Source: Bradyrhizobium sp. CB1717 (GTDB taxonomy: Bacteria; Pseudomonadota; Alphaproteobacteria; Rhizobiales; Xanthobacteraceae). Taken from it: a DNA stretch of 64,000 nt. The notes below the pieces were generated by a model, which was not told where the DNA came from, did no database searches, and saw only the letters and a program-made list of their open reading frames with translations. Of the stretch, positions 9,124 to 19,379 are shown in pieces (position 1 is the stretch's first letter; each line of letters starts with the position of its first letter). The position numbers were made by a program, and so were the translations under genes. The stretch spans positions 1,984,001 through 2,048,000 of the forward strand of contig NZ_CP121666.1 in NCBI RefSeq assembly GCF_029714325.1, written 5' to 3'.

Positions 9124-10428
9124 ACCGCGAGCCGATGAACGTGGTTCCGCTCTCGATCCGCCAGCACCTGCGCGCCGGCCTTGCGGGAGTCGTCATTCTT
9201 GCCGGCGGCGTCGGCGGCTGGGCGGCGACCACGGAACTGGCCGGCGCCGTCGTCGGCTCCGGCACGCTGGTGGTCGACAGCTACACCAAGAAAGTGCAGC
9301 ACCCGACCGGCGGCGTGGTCGGCGAACTCAACGTGCGTGATGGCGCCCAGGTGAAGGCCGGCGACGTGATCGTGCGCCTCGACGAGACGGTGACGCGAGC
9401 CAATCTCCTGATCGTCGTAAAGAGCCTCGACGAACAGACGGCGCGCCGGGCGCGGCTCGAGGCGGAGCGCGACGGCCAGGAGTGGCTCGGCTTTCCCACG
9501 GAGCTCGTCGCACGTGCCGCTGACCCGGACGTCGCCCGCTTGATCGTCGGCGAGCGTAAACTGTTCGAGCTGCGCCGCACCGCCCGCGCCGGCAAGAAGG
9601 CGCAGCTCGATGAGCGCATCGGCCAGCTTCGAGAGCAGATCCGCGGGCTCGACGAGCAGATCCAGGCGAAAGACCGCGAAACCATCTTCATCGACCAGGA
9701 GCTTCAGGGCGTGCGCGACCTGTGGCGAAAGAATCTGGTCCAGATCACGCGCCTGACCACGCTCGAGCGCGACGCGGTGCGCCTGCATGGCGAACGCGGC
9801 GCGCTGGTCGCCGCCATCGCCGAAGCCAAGGGCCGGATCACCGAGACCACGCTGCAAATCATGCAGATCGATCAGGATCTGCGTAGCGAGGTCGGAAAGG
9901 ATCTCGCCGAGATCCGCGCCAAAACCTCGGAGCTGGTTGAGAAACGCGTGGCAGCCGAGGATCAGCTCAAGCGCATCGATATTCGGGCGCCGCAGGACGG
10001 CACCGTGCATCAAGGCGCTGCACACCGTCGGCGGCGTCATCAGCGCCGGCGAGCAGATCATGCTCATCGTCCCCGCCCATGATGCGCTCGTCGTCGAGGT
10101 GCGGATTCCCCCGCATGAGATCGATCGTCTGTCGGTCGGCCAGCCGGTGCTGCTGCGCTTTACGACCTTCAATCAGCGCACCACGCCTCAACTCAACGGC
10201 GAGGTGAGCAACGTCTCTGCCGACGTCGCAGTCGACCAGAAGAGCACGGCGAGCTTCTACGTCGCCCGCATCGCCGTTCCCGAGGCGGAGCTCGCGCGCC
10301 TGGGCGAGCTGAAGCTGATCGCCGGCATGCCGGTCGAAGCCTTCATCCAGACCGGTCAGCGCACGGTGATGTCGTACCTCGTCAAGCCGCTCTCCGATCA
10401 GTTGATGCGCGCTTGGCGCGAACGCTAG
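9120..10428 (+). pseudogene. HlyD/PrtE-type membrane fusion protein, frameshifted
   Basis: The periplasmic adaptor of the type I exporter, with an N-terminal membrane anchor (LAGVVILAGGVGGW), a lipoyl half-motif (GGVVGELNVRDG), a long coiled coil and a C-terminal beta domain. Reading starts at 9120 in one frame through IDIRAPQDGTVHQ (about 10010), then must move to another frame to continue with ALHTVGGVISAGEQIM and end in PLSDQLMRAWRER at 10428. The total of 1309 bases is two short of a whole number of codons. It is as if two bases were lost between the CAA and GCG codons near 10011 (expected HQ-S-ALHTVGG). Unshifted, the first frame runs off into Arg/His-rich nonsense and stops at 10082. 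This is either a real inactivating mutation or an assembly error. Confidence 0.85.
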
Positions 10429-10452
10429 CGCGGGACCGGACAACCTCGGCTT

Positions 10453-10468
10453 CGGGCCAATAGGCCCG
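10453..10468. terminator. Hairpin between convergent genes
   Basis: CGGGCC-aata-GGCCCG forms a 6-bp stem with a 4-base loop. It lies between the convergent ends of the adaptor gene (10428) and the SIS-domain gene (10483). It could act as a bidirectional terminator. Confidence 0.5.
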
Positions 10469-10482
10469 CGATCGGTCAGCTG

Positions 10483-11496
10483 TCAAAACGTCTCGGTAAT
10501 CTTGCTCAGGCGAGGCGGACGATCCGGGTCAAATCCGCGGGCACATGCCGCCTGCTCGATCATCCGGTAGGCCGGAACGAGCATGGTGATCGCGTCGGTG
10601 GCAGGGTCGTCCTCGGCCAGCCAGGGCAGCGAGCCGTGCGGTCCGCCGCAGAGATGCAGCGCGACCTTTTGCTCACGCAATTCCTCTGCAAGTGCGTCCA
10701 CACTGGCCGCAGTTTCATCCATGAGGCGCATCATGAGAACGGGCGTGCGCGGCGACAGCGCGGCACGTGGCCCATGCTGCAACTCGGCGGCGCTCAAGCC
10801 GATGGAGGGCAGGCGCAGGATTTCCGAAAGCTTGAGCGCGATCTCCCGCGCCGAGCCCAGCGCCAGGCCTCGAGCTGCCACAAACACCGCTGACGCCTTG
10901 ACGAGATCATCGGCAATCCCGGACCAGTCGAGCGCCAGCGCATGGCGCAGGCGCTCGGGCAGCCGGTCGAGGGCTGACCGCAGCGCACGATCTTGCGCCA
11001 GCTCGGCAACCAGTCCGGCACTGGCGGCCATCGAGCCGATGACGGTCTTTGTCGCTGCAACTGAATGCTCCTGGCCGGCTTCGATCGGAACGACGAACTC
11101 TGCTTCGTCAGCCACCGGCGACGAGGTCGTATTGACGATGGCAATGGTGCGGGCGCCCGAAGCGCGCGCCGACCTTGTCGCTGCGACGAGATCCGGGCTG
11201 CGCCCGGATTGCGAGATCACGATGAACAGCGCATCGCGCAGCATCAGGGGTGTGCGAAATGCCGTGATCACCGAGGGAGCACTTGCTGAAACGGGAAGGC
11301 GAAGCCGCGTCTCGACAAGGTATCTCAGGAAAACTCCGGCATGCCCGGAGCTTCCCCGACCACACACGACGCACAGGGGGGCCGAGCCTATCTCAATTCG
11401 CTGCGCGATGTCGCGCGTGGCGGGACGGCCGCGAACGATTTTCGCGACAGTATCGGTGCTTTCCAGGATTTCACTCGCCATCGCGGATGTCATCAC
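10483..11496 (-). CDS. SIS-domain glucosamine-6-phosphate deaminase (NagB-II/AgaS-like)
   Basis: Two SIS sugar-phosphate isomerase domains without an N-terminal glutaminase domain, as in the glutamine-independent NagB-II/AgaS-type deaminases. These convert GlcN-6-P to Fru-6-P and ammonia. Motifs are GRGSSGHAGVFLRY, SQSGRSPDLVAA and ATKTVIGSMAA in the first domain, SAAELQHGPRAAL in the second, and the C-terminal LSKITETF tail typical of GlmS isomerase domains. The 337-residue length fits. The start overlaps the murQ stop by four bases (11493-11496), so the genes are coupled. With the MurQ, kinase and NagA genes beside it, this supplies the last step of amino-sugar salvage. A regulatory or other isomerase role is less likely. 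Confidence 0.82.
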   Translation of the reverse strand: MMTSAMASEILESTDTVAKIVRGRPATRDIAQRIEIGSAPLCVVCGRGSSGHAGVFLRYLVETRLRLPVSASAPSVITAFRTPLMLRDALFIVISQSGRSPDLVAATRSARASGARTIAIVNTTSSPVADEAEFVVPIEAGQEHSVAATKTVIGSMAASAGLVAELAQDRALRSALDRLPERLRHALALDWSGIADDLVKASAVFVAARGLALGSAREIALKLSEILRLPSIGLSAAELQHGPRAALSPRTPVLMMRLMDETAASVDALAEELREQKVALHLCGGPHGSLPWLAEDDPATDAITMLVPAYRMIEQAACARGFDPDRPPRLSKITETF

Positions 11497-12521
11497 GACT
11501 TAACCGCTCCGCCCTGCTTGCGTGCCGCCGGTGCCTTGGGATGCCGGTCAGGATGCGAGTCCCGATCCGAGTTCCGATCGGAGTCTCGATCCCTGGCGAG
11601 CTCGGCAAACACGCGCCGGAGATTGCCGTCGCCGTCCTTCAGAATGGTCTCGGCATCAGCCCTGTCGACGCCCAGCGCCAGAAGGACTGCCGTCTTGACG
11701 TCTCCTTCGGCCTGCTCGAGCGAGCGTGCCGCGTGCGACGGATCGCAGTCGGCGATTTGCGCCACCATGGCCTCGGCGCGCCGCTTCAGCTTGGCATTGG
11801 TCGGCTGCATGTTCACCATCATGCCGCGATACACCCGGCCGAGACGCAGCATGATCCCAGAGGAGATCAGGTTGAGCACGACCTTCTGCGCAGTGCCGGC
11901 CTTCATCCGCGTGGAGCCGGCGATCAGCTCGCGGCCAGTCTCGATCAGGATAGGAAACTTGGCCGATGCCAGCAGTGCGGTGCCGGGATTGTTGGCGACA
12001 CCCACCGTCACCGCACCGCAGGAGCCTGCCTGCTGCAGCGCCGCGACCGTGAACGGCGTTGTCCCGCTGGCGGCGACCGCAATCACCACATCATGAGCTG
12101 TGAGCCGCACGGCATTGATCTGCGCGATCGCATCATCAATGTCATCCTCCGCGCCCTCGATGCTTGTGACGAAGGCACTGTCTCCGCCGGCGACGACGAA
12201 GCGGACGCGCTCTTTGGGCCAGGCGAAGGTCGGCGTCAGCTCGGCGCCGTCCTGGACCGCCACGCGCCCCGAGGTGCCGGCGCCGACATATACAAGGCGA
12301 CCGTGATCGCCGAGCGCCGCTTTGGCCGCTTCGGTCGCCGCGGTGATCGCGGGGAGGGCATGGCCGATCGCAGCGACTGCCGCAAGCTGGCCCTCCCACA
12401 TCGCCTCCATCGCCGTGGCCAGCGACCATGCATCAAGATCGGCAAAGCGGGGATCGACTTCTTCGGTGGCCATATTGTTGATCCATGCGCCATCAAACGC
12501 GGAATTTTGAAGCCGGCTCAT
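11493..12521 (-). CDS. murQ: N-acetylmuramic acid 6-phosphate etherase
   Basis: MurQ cleaves the lactyl ether of MurNAc-6-P to give GlcNAc-6-P and D-lactate in the cytoplasm. The SIS-fold signatures are clear: VYVGAGTSGRVAVQDGAEL, VAASGTTPFTVAAL, and GSTRMKAGTAQKVVLN with the conserved GSTR-KAGTAQK core. A TEEVDPRF segment near the N-terminus matches the family's usual opening. The start chosen is MSRLQNSAF at 12521, which overlaps the kinase gene by 29 bases; the frame is open to 12587. The last 35 residues are an unusual charged tail (RDRDSDRNSDRDSHPDRHP) from short near-repeats at the DNA level, probably a disordered extension. Confidence 0.9.
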   Translation of the reverse strand: MSRLQNSAFDGAWINNMATEEVDPRFADLDAWSLATAMEAMWEGQLAAVAAIGHALPAITAATEAAKAALGDHGRLVYVGAGTSGRVAVQDGAELTPTFAWPKERVRFVVAGGDSAFVTSIEGAEDDIDDAIAQINAVRLTAHDVVIAVAASGTTPFTVAALQQAGSCGAVTVGVANNPGTALLASAKFPILIETGRELIAGSTRMKAGTAQKVVLNLISSGIMLRLGRVYRGMMVNMQPTNAKLKRRAEAMVAQIADCDPSHAARSLEQAEGDVKTAVLLALGVDRADAETILKDGDGNLRRVFAELARDRDSDRNSDRDSHPDRHPKAPAARKQGGAVKS

Positions 12522-13416
12522 GCTCGGTTTCCATTCTGGGTAGTGCAAGCCGCCCTCGCGCCACCAGTAACGCGCCGGCCGCCGCATCGCCGTCAGGACG
12601 CTTCAGGCGGGCGCGCAGGTCGGGCGTCAGCCAGGGCGTAGTGGCTTCTGCGAGCCCACCCACCAGCGAGAGCCGGTCGATTCCTCTCGCCAGGAATAGA
12701 TCGAGCAGATCGCCAATGGCATCGGCCGCGCGTTCGACAATGCGACGGCCGATTGGATCACCCTGATTGGCGTGCCGCATCACGATCGGTGCGAATGCGG
12801 CGTAGTCTGCGGCTCTGGCTTCTTCGGACCAGGCCACCGCCTGATAGGGATCATCATCGAATGCGCCCAGCACCTCTGAAAGCAATGGCGTCAACTCGCC
12901 GCGGCGATCCGCGGCGCGCAGCGCCAATCGGACAACCTGCAGGCCGATGTCGGCGCCGCTGCCTTCGTCCGACACGGGAAAACCGTAACCGGCGAGACGG
13001 ACCTCGCGGCCGTCGACGAGGCCGACACCGACCGAGCCTGTGCCGGCCACGACGATGGCTCCGTCCGCGCCGCTATGGGCGCCAAGACAGGCCGCGAGGC
13101 CGTCGCTGATGAAGTTGACGGACGCAAAGGGATGCGCGATCTCGCCGAGCGCTGCTTTCGCGCCCCGGCGACCAATACCGGCAAGGCCAATTCCGGCGTG
13201 CATTTGGGCGAAATCCTCACGGCTCAGTCCGGCCCGTGTGGCCGCTGCTTCGGTGGCCTCCATGATGGACCGCCAGGCCTTGTCGACGCCGATCCGCGTT
13301 GTGGCCGGCCCCGAGCTCGCCTCTCCGAGCGCCTTGCCATTTTCGTCCTCGATCCGGGCGCGGCAGCGGGTTCCGCCGCCATCAATGCCGAGATACGTGG
13401 TACCTTTTGTTCCCAT
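12493..13416 (-). CDS. BadF/BadG/BcrA-type ATPase, probable MurNAc/GlcNAc kinase
   Basis: An ASKHA-fold sugar kinase. The phosphate-1 loop is LGIDGGGTRCRARI at the N-terminus; GTGSVGVGL and DEGSGADIGLQVVRLAL follow, and SLVGGLAE lies near the C-terminus. The BadF/BcrA superfamily includes GlcNAc kinases and the Clostridium MurNAc/GlcNAc kinase MurK. Overlap with murQ makes a MurK-like kinase the best inference, because it would make the MurQ substrate. The 307-residue length is typical. It is the first gene of the minus-strand operon kinase-murQ-deaminase and faces nagA across a short divergent gap. Confidence 0.82.
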   Translation of the reverse strand: MGTKGTTYLGIDGGGTRCRARIEDENGKALGEASSGPATTRIGVDKAWRSIMEATEAAATRAGLSREDFAQMHAGIGLAGIGRRGAKAALGEIAHPFASVNFISDGLAACLGAHSGADGAIVVAGTGSVGVGLVDGREVRLAGYGFPVSDEGSGADIGLQVVRLALRAADRRGELTPLLSEVLGAFDDDPYQAVAWSEEARAADYAAFAPIVMRHANQGDPIGRRIVERAADAIGDLLDLFLARGIDRLSLVGGLAEATTPWLTPDLRARLKRPDGDAAAGALLVARGRLALPRMETEHEPASKFRV

Positions 13417-13534
13417 GGAAAGTTAACGCGAAGGTTTCGCTTGGGGTCCTGACAAGGTCCCCGTGGCGTACATATGAACTCTTGTGCGAGATTCGCCTCA
13501 CGAGTCCGTGACGGCCATTCCCGGATCGATACAG
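13417..13534. promoter_or_regulatory. Divergent promoter region of the amino-sugar cluster
   Basis: 118 bases between the kinase start (minus) and nagA (plus). It holds a small inverted repeat, GCGAA-GGT-TTCGC, at 13428-13440 that could be an operator. No regulator gene is adjacent. Any nagA start upstream of 13535, such as the GTG at 13484, would shorten this gap. Confidence 0.45.
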
Positions 13535-14713
13535 ATGGGCCACGCTGGTTCTGCCTCTCTCACGATTGCTGCACAGCACATCTTTGATGGCATCGACATG
13601 CGCGGGCCGGGATCGGTCAGGATCGCGCAGGGACGGATTGAAAGCATCCGCTTCGACGAGGCCGCGGGAGCGTCGATCCGCCTTCCCCGGGACGCGGTCC
13701 TTGCACCCGGATTCATCGACATCCAGGTGAACGGAGGCGGTGGCGTTCTTCTCAACGACCAGCCAACCGAGGCCGGCGTTCGCCGCATCGTCGAGGCGCA
13801 CCGCGAGGCCGGCACCACGGGCTGCTTGCCGACCCTCATCTCCGATCGAAGCGAGGTCATCGAACGATTGGCTGCAACAGCCGAGGCGTGCCTCGAAATT
13901 CCTGGCGTGCTCGGCTTTCATCTGGAAGGTCCGGCCCTCAACAGGTCCCGCAAGGGCATTCACCCGGACGCCGAGATACGCGTGCCCGATCGGCGCGACC
14001 TCGCCGCCATCAAGAGTTTCGGGGACCGCGGTCGCTCCATTGTGACCTTGGCCCCGGAATGCGTGCCCGCGTCCATGATCGATGAATTGATCGGCGCCGG
14101 ATTGCGTATCGCGGCCGGTCACAGCGACGCCACCGCAGCCGAAATCGGGCAGGCGGTCGATCGCGGTGTCTCGGGGGTGACCCATCTGTTCAATGCCATG
14201 TCGCAGTTGAACGCCCGGGAGCCGGGCCTGGTGGGCGCCGCGCTGGGCGATGACCGGTTGTTCGCAGGAATCATCTGCGACGGCATCCACGTCGACCCCA
14301 CCGCTTTGCGTGTTGCCTTCCGCTGTAAGGGACGCGATCGATTGATGCTGGTCACCGATGCCATGCCATTGGCGGGGACGAACGACCGGCAATTCATGCT
14401 TCAGGGCAGGGAGATCACGTTGCAGAACGGTCGCCTGACTGGCCGGGATGGCACACTCGCGGGCGCTCACCTCACCATGATCGAGGCGGTACGCAACGCA
14501 ATTGCGCTCATCGGAATCTCGCTCGTCGATGCCCTCATCATGGCGTCCCGGACGCCCGCTTCATTTCTGGGCCTTGGCTCCGAGCTTGGACGGATCGCGC
14601 CGGGATACCGCGCGGATCTTGTCGCCTTCAATCCGAATTTTGAGGTCGTCGGCACCTGGATAGGCGGTGTCGGTTCGATGGGCGAGACGAGCAAGGCTTC
14701 CGAGCGAGGTTAG
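13535..14713 (+). CDS. nagA: N-acetylglucosamine-6-phosphate deacetylase
   Basis: An amidohydrolase-fold enzyme removing acetate from GlcNAc-6-P. Family motifs appear in order: LAPGFIDIQVNGGGG, GFHLEGPAL (metal-ligand Glu), AGHSDATAAEI, VTHLFNAMSQL (metal-ligand His), CDGIHVDP, VTDAMPLAG (catalytic Asp) and the GRIAPGYRADLVAF tail. The length from the ATG at 13535 is 392 aa, normal for NagA; a GTG at 13484 would add 17 residues. It converts the product of the MurQ route into GlcN-6-P for the SIS deaminase encoded on the other strand. The stop codon abuts the aspartokinase ATG with no gap. Confidence 0.92.
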   Translation: MGHAGSASLTIAAQHIFDGIDMRGPGSVRIAQGRIESIRFDEAAGASIRLPRDAVLAPGFIDIQVNGGGGVLLNDQPTEAGVRRIVEAHREAGTTGCLPTLISDRSEVIERLAATAEACLEIPGVLGFHLEGPALNRSRKGIHPDAEIRVPDRRDLAAIKSFGDRGRSIVTLAPECVPASMIDELIGAGLRIAAGHSDATAAEIGQAVDRGVSGVTHLFNAMSQLNAREPGLVGAALGDDRLFAGIICDGIHVDPTALRVAFRCKGRDRLMLVTDAMPLAGTNDRQFMLQGREITLQNGRLTGRDGTLAGAHLTMIEAVRNAIALIGISLVDALIMASRTPASFLGLGSELGRIAPGYRADLVAFNPNFEVVGTWIGGVGSMGETSKASERG

Positions 14714-15916
14714 ATGCGCAATCATCCCGTCATCGTGCAGAAATATGGTGGTGTCTGTCTTGAAACACCGGCGAAGATTCGCGCGGTTGCGCGCAGTCTC
14801 GCCGACCTGCACGGCCGCGGTCATCGTGTCGTGGCGATCGTCTCCGCCATGGGCACGACCACCGACCAGTTGATTCAGATGGCTTATCAGGTGAGCCCTG
14901 CTCCCAACCGACGCGAGCTCGATATGCTGCTGACGACCGGTGAGCGCATCAGCATGTCCCTGATGAGCATGGCGCTTTCCGATCTCGGCGTGCCTGCGAT
15001 CAGCTTCACCGGCAGCCAGGCCGGCGTGATGACCGACGACTCCCATTCCTCCGCGCGAATTCTGGATGTACGGCCCATTCGCGTGCTCGAGGAGCTCGAT
15101 CGCGGACGCGTTGTGGTGCTGGCAGGATTCCAGGGCGTGAACCCGGCGACCAGGGAAATCACCACGCTCGGCCGGGGCGGCAGCGACACCACGGCCGTCG
15201 CGATGGCCGCTGCGCTGAAAGCCGAACGCTGTGAAATCATCAAGGAGGTCGACGGAATCTGTTCGGCCGATCCGCGCATCGTGCCGGATGCAAGGCCCCT
15301 GCGGCACGTGGACTTCGCATCCCTGTCGGAGATGTGTTTCTGGGGTGCAAAGATCCTGCATTTTCGCAGCGTAGCGCTGGCGCAAAGTCAGGATGTGCCT
15401 CTGGTCCTCAAGCAGTGGGGTGGCGTCGAACACAGCACGCAAGTGATGAAAGAGGTTTTAGGCATGGAAAACGGGAAGGTTCTCGCCGTCAACTCGATCG
15501 CTCGTATTGAGCATGTGGAAATCGATTCCAGGGATCTCAATCACGGTTTCGAGAAACTCGCGCAGCATCTCAAGCAAAACAGCCTGTCGTGGCCGCAGCT
15601 CCTTGCATCACACTTCGCCGCAGGAAAGACCAGCATGACCGTGGCGTGCGATACGGAGTGGTTGGATGCCCTGTTGCGCACGCTGGAGCACGCCAAGGAT
15701 CTGCGCAAGCAGCGCGAAGCGTCAAGCTCGGTGAGTCTCACCTGCTTCGGCGGCATCTCGTCGGAATTGCCGTTCAGCGCGTTGCAGGTTCTTGGGGCTC
15801 ACGGGATTGTCCCTGACAGGTACGTGTTGTCACCGCATTCGGTCAGCCTGTTTGTCCCCGTGGAGGACCGGGAGGCCGCGGTCAAAGCGTTGCATGCGCT
15901 CGTCCAGCAAGCTTAG
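14714..15916 (+). CDS. Divergent aspartate kinase-like protein
   Basis: An amino-acid kinase fold followed by tandem ACT-type regulatory segments, 400 aa, the usual length of a LysC-type aspartokinase. [20 protein letters not shown], the FQGVNP segment and [20 protein letters not shown] match aspartokinases well. The N-terminal KFGGTS substrate motif has become KYGGVCLET, and SGE is present as TTGERIS. The gene starts immediately after the nagA stop, so it is probably in the amino-sugar operon. It may be a specialised paralogue with altered substrate or regulation. An ordinary housekeeping lysC would not be expected here. The family call is firm; the reaction is less so. Confidence 0.78.
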   Translation: MRNHPVIVQKYGGVCLETPAKIRAVARSLADLHGRGHRVVAIVSAMGTTTDQLIQMAYQVSPAPNRRELDMLLTTGERISMSLMSMALSDLGVPAISFTGSQAGVMTDDSHSSARILDVRPIRVLEELDRGRVVVLAGFQGVNPATREITTLGRGGSDTTAVAMAAALKAERCEIIKEVDGICSADPRIVPDARPLRHVDFASLSEMCFWGAKILHFRSVALAQSQDVPLVLKQWGGVEHSTQVMKEVLGMENGKVLAVNSIARIEHVEIDSRDLNHGFEKLAQHLKQNSLSWPQLLASHFAAGKTSMTVACDTEWLDALLRTLEHAKDLRKQREASSSVSLTCFGGISSELPFSALQVLGAHGIVPDRYVLSPHSVSLFVPVEDREAAVKALHALVQQA

Positions 15917-16842
15917 GATGCTGAGAGGCATCGCGAACACGAGCTGACGCGAGAGCCGTTTGCAATATCGTCGATTGGGATCATAGCGGGCGCTTTCAAC
16001 CAAAAGGCGTTTGCAGCCGACGACCCACATAGTAAGCGAATGAACATTCCTGGCAGCCCGATCATGAATGAAAAAGGGGCGCGTCCCTCAACGAGACCTT
16101 CGCGCCGTCCGTACCGGTGGCAGCGCTCGGGCGGCTTGATCTCGCTCATCCTAAACGGCGATGCGATACCGTCCACAAGCGAGCGTCCAGAGCGGCTTGT
16201 CATGCCGGGCTTCGGCTGGCGGTTGAAGGATGATGAGGTCGCTGCACTTGGGACATTTGTTCGCCAAAGCTGGTCGAATGCTGCGTCAGCCGTGACCACG
16301 GCAGACGTGGCGAAGCTGCGAGGGGCAGTCAACACCACACCGTGATAGTCAGGCCAAGCGGTGTCGATAGTGGCTCCGGATAGCCCGCGGTGCAGATCGG
16401 CGCGCACCAACTTGTCCTGGTAGTCGGTGTGCGCTCGCAAGGTCGGCAAATCTTGCAGGAACCGGTTCGGATCGCCTTCAAGAAAAAGAGACCGATTGCC
16501 GCGAGGCGCGGAGTTCACCGTGGCGAAGGGCCGAGCGGAAGAGTCTTTCCGCGGCGTCAAGTTCAAGCAAACGACATCATCGCCAAGGCGGTCGACACGA
16601 CCGCGGGATGGTCCGCGTACAGCGCGAACGCCCAGACCCACGAGGCCCATCATAGCCGCGGTATGATGTTCATCAAATTCCATCACACTGAGGAACACAG
16701 GAGCCGCGCGCGACGACACTTGGTCACTAAGTAGTTTCCGATACGAAACCAAGTAGAACACCGGATGATCCTTGCAGGGCCGGCCCGCCAATATTTCAAC
16801 CTGACTGCCTTTTCCCCGGCGGCCCGGCCTTGGGAGGATCCT
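15917..16842. other. Decayed region between aspartokinase and urease operon
   Basis: About 925 bases with no intact gene. Part (16121-16345) is a cytochrome c remnant, listed separately. A long minus-strand frame (15913-16791) has atypical composition and no recognisable motif, and I treat it as spurious. The right end must hold the urease promoter; no clear motif is seen. Confidence 0.5.
16121..16345 (+). pseudogene. C-terminal remnant of a cytochrome c subunit
   Basis: The frame ending at 16345 reads LISLILNGDAIPST...RLVMPGFGWRLKDDEVAALGTFVRQSW. This strongly resembles the C-terminal domain of the cytochrome c subunits of membrane alcohol/aldehyde/gluconate dehydrogenases: the Met ligand in MPGF, then the DDEVAALGTFVR helix. 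No CxxCH haem motif or upstream part exists, so only the last 60-70 residues survive. It may mark a deletion or insertion boundary next to the urease genes. Confidence 0.6.
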
Positions 16843-17145
16843 TTGCAGCTGACTCCGAGAGAGTTCGACAAGCTGCTCGTCTACATGATGGCAGATGTTG
16901 CACTAAAACGAAGAGCCAAGGGCCTCAAGCTCAACTATCCAGAAGCGGTCGCTGTCATCTCGGCGGTCGCCCTGGATGGTGCTCGCGCCGGGAAGACAAT
17001 CGAAGACGTCACCAATGAGGCGCGTACCGCTCTGACCAAGGTTGATGTGATGGATGGCGTCGCCGATCTCATTCCAATGGTGCAGATCGAGGCGGTGTTC
17101 ACCGACGGCAGTCGCTTGGTGACGGTGCACACGCCCATCCAGTGA
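16843..17145 (+). CDS. ureA: Urease gamma subunit
   Basis: The smallest structural subunit of the nickel enzyme that hydrolyses urea to ammonia and carbamate. The sequence [22 protein letters not shown] and [15 protein letters not shown] is diagnostic. The start is a TTG at 16843 preceded by GGAGG (16832-16836) at ideal spacing. This gives the family-standard 100 residues; the frame is open to an ATG at 16765 that would add 26 non-conserved residues. It is the first gene of the A-B-C-E-F-G-D operon, followed by ureB after 20 bases. Confidence 0.95.
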   Translation: MQLTPREFDKLLVYMMADVALKRRAKGLKLNYPEAVAVISAVALDGARAGKTIEDVTNEARTALTKVDVMDGVADLIPMVQIEAVFTDGSRLVTVHTPIQ

Positions 17146-17165
17146 GTGCCTGACAGGAGGCTAAC

Positions 17166-17603
17166 ATGGCTGGACCAAAAGTGGGCCCCGCTGTTGCCGC
17201 AACGATCGACCCGGCGACAGAGGACGTACCGGTCGGCGGTTACGTGTGCAGTTCAGCGGCGATCACATTCGATGCCGACCGTCCGGTGACGACGCTCAAG
17301 GTGCGCAATGCGGGTGACCGCCCGATCCAGGTCGGATCGCACTTCCACTTTTTCGAGGTCAATCCTGCGCTGGAATTCGATCGCGCTGCGGCCTTCGGGT
17401 TACGCCTGAACATTCCTTCATCGACGGCAACGCGGTTCGAGCCCGGTGACGAACGCGATGTTCAGCTGGTTCCCTACGGCGGCAAACGCGCCGTCTATGG
17501 TTTCAACAATCTCGTCGACGGTCCCACCGCAGGCCAGGACGCCGCCTCGGTCAAATCCAAGGCGGTGGCGCAGGCGACGAAGCGAGGCTTCCGCTCGAAA
17601 TAA
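17166..17603 (+). CDS. ureB: Urease beta subunit
   Basis: A 145-residue structural subunit. The core [24 protein letters not shown] and the segments [26 protein letters not shown] and [10 protein letters not shown] are hallmarks of UreB. An AGGAGG-type ribosome-binding site precedes the ATG. Its N-terminal 20 residues and Lys-rich C-terminus exceed the shortest family members but fit separate (non-fused) beta chains of alphaproteobacteria. Confidence 0.95.
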   Translation: MAGPKVGPAVAATIDPATEDVPVGGYVCSSAAITFDADRPVTTLKVRNAGDRPIQVGSHFHFFEVNPALEFDRAAAFGLRLNIPSSTATRFEPGDERDVQLVPYGGKRAVYGFNNLVDGPTAGQDAASVKSKAVAQATKRGFRSK

Positions 17604-17647
17604 GGCGTGACGTCGCGTCGAAAGGCAAATCTTGAACGAGGGCCAGT

Positions 17648-19369
<1,722 letters not shown>

Positions 19370-19379
19370 GGAGCCTGCC

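Noticed and set aside
15913..16791. Minus-strand frame of 292 codons between aspartokinase and ureA
   Set aside because: No domain, no ribosome site, mixed composition, and it covers the plus-strand cytochrome c remnant; more likely a chance frame in decayed DNA.
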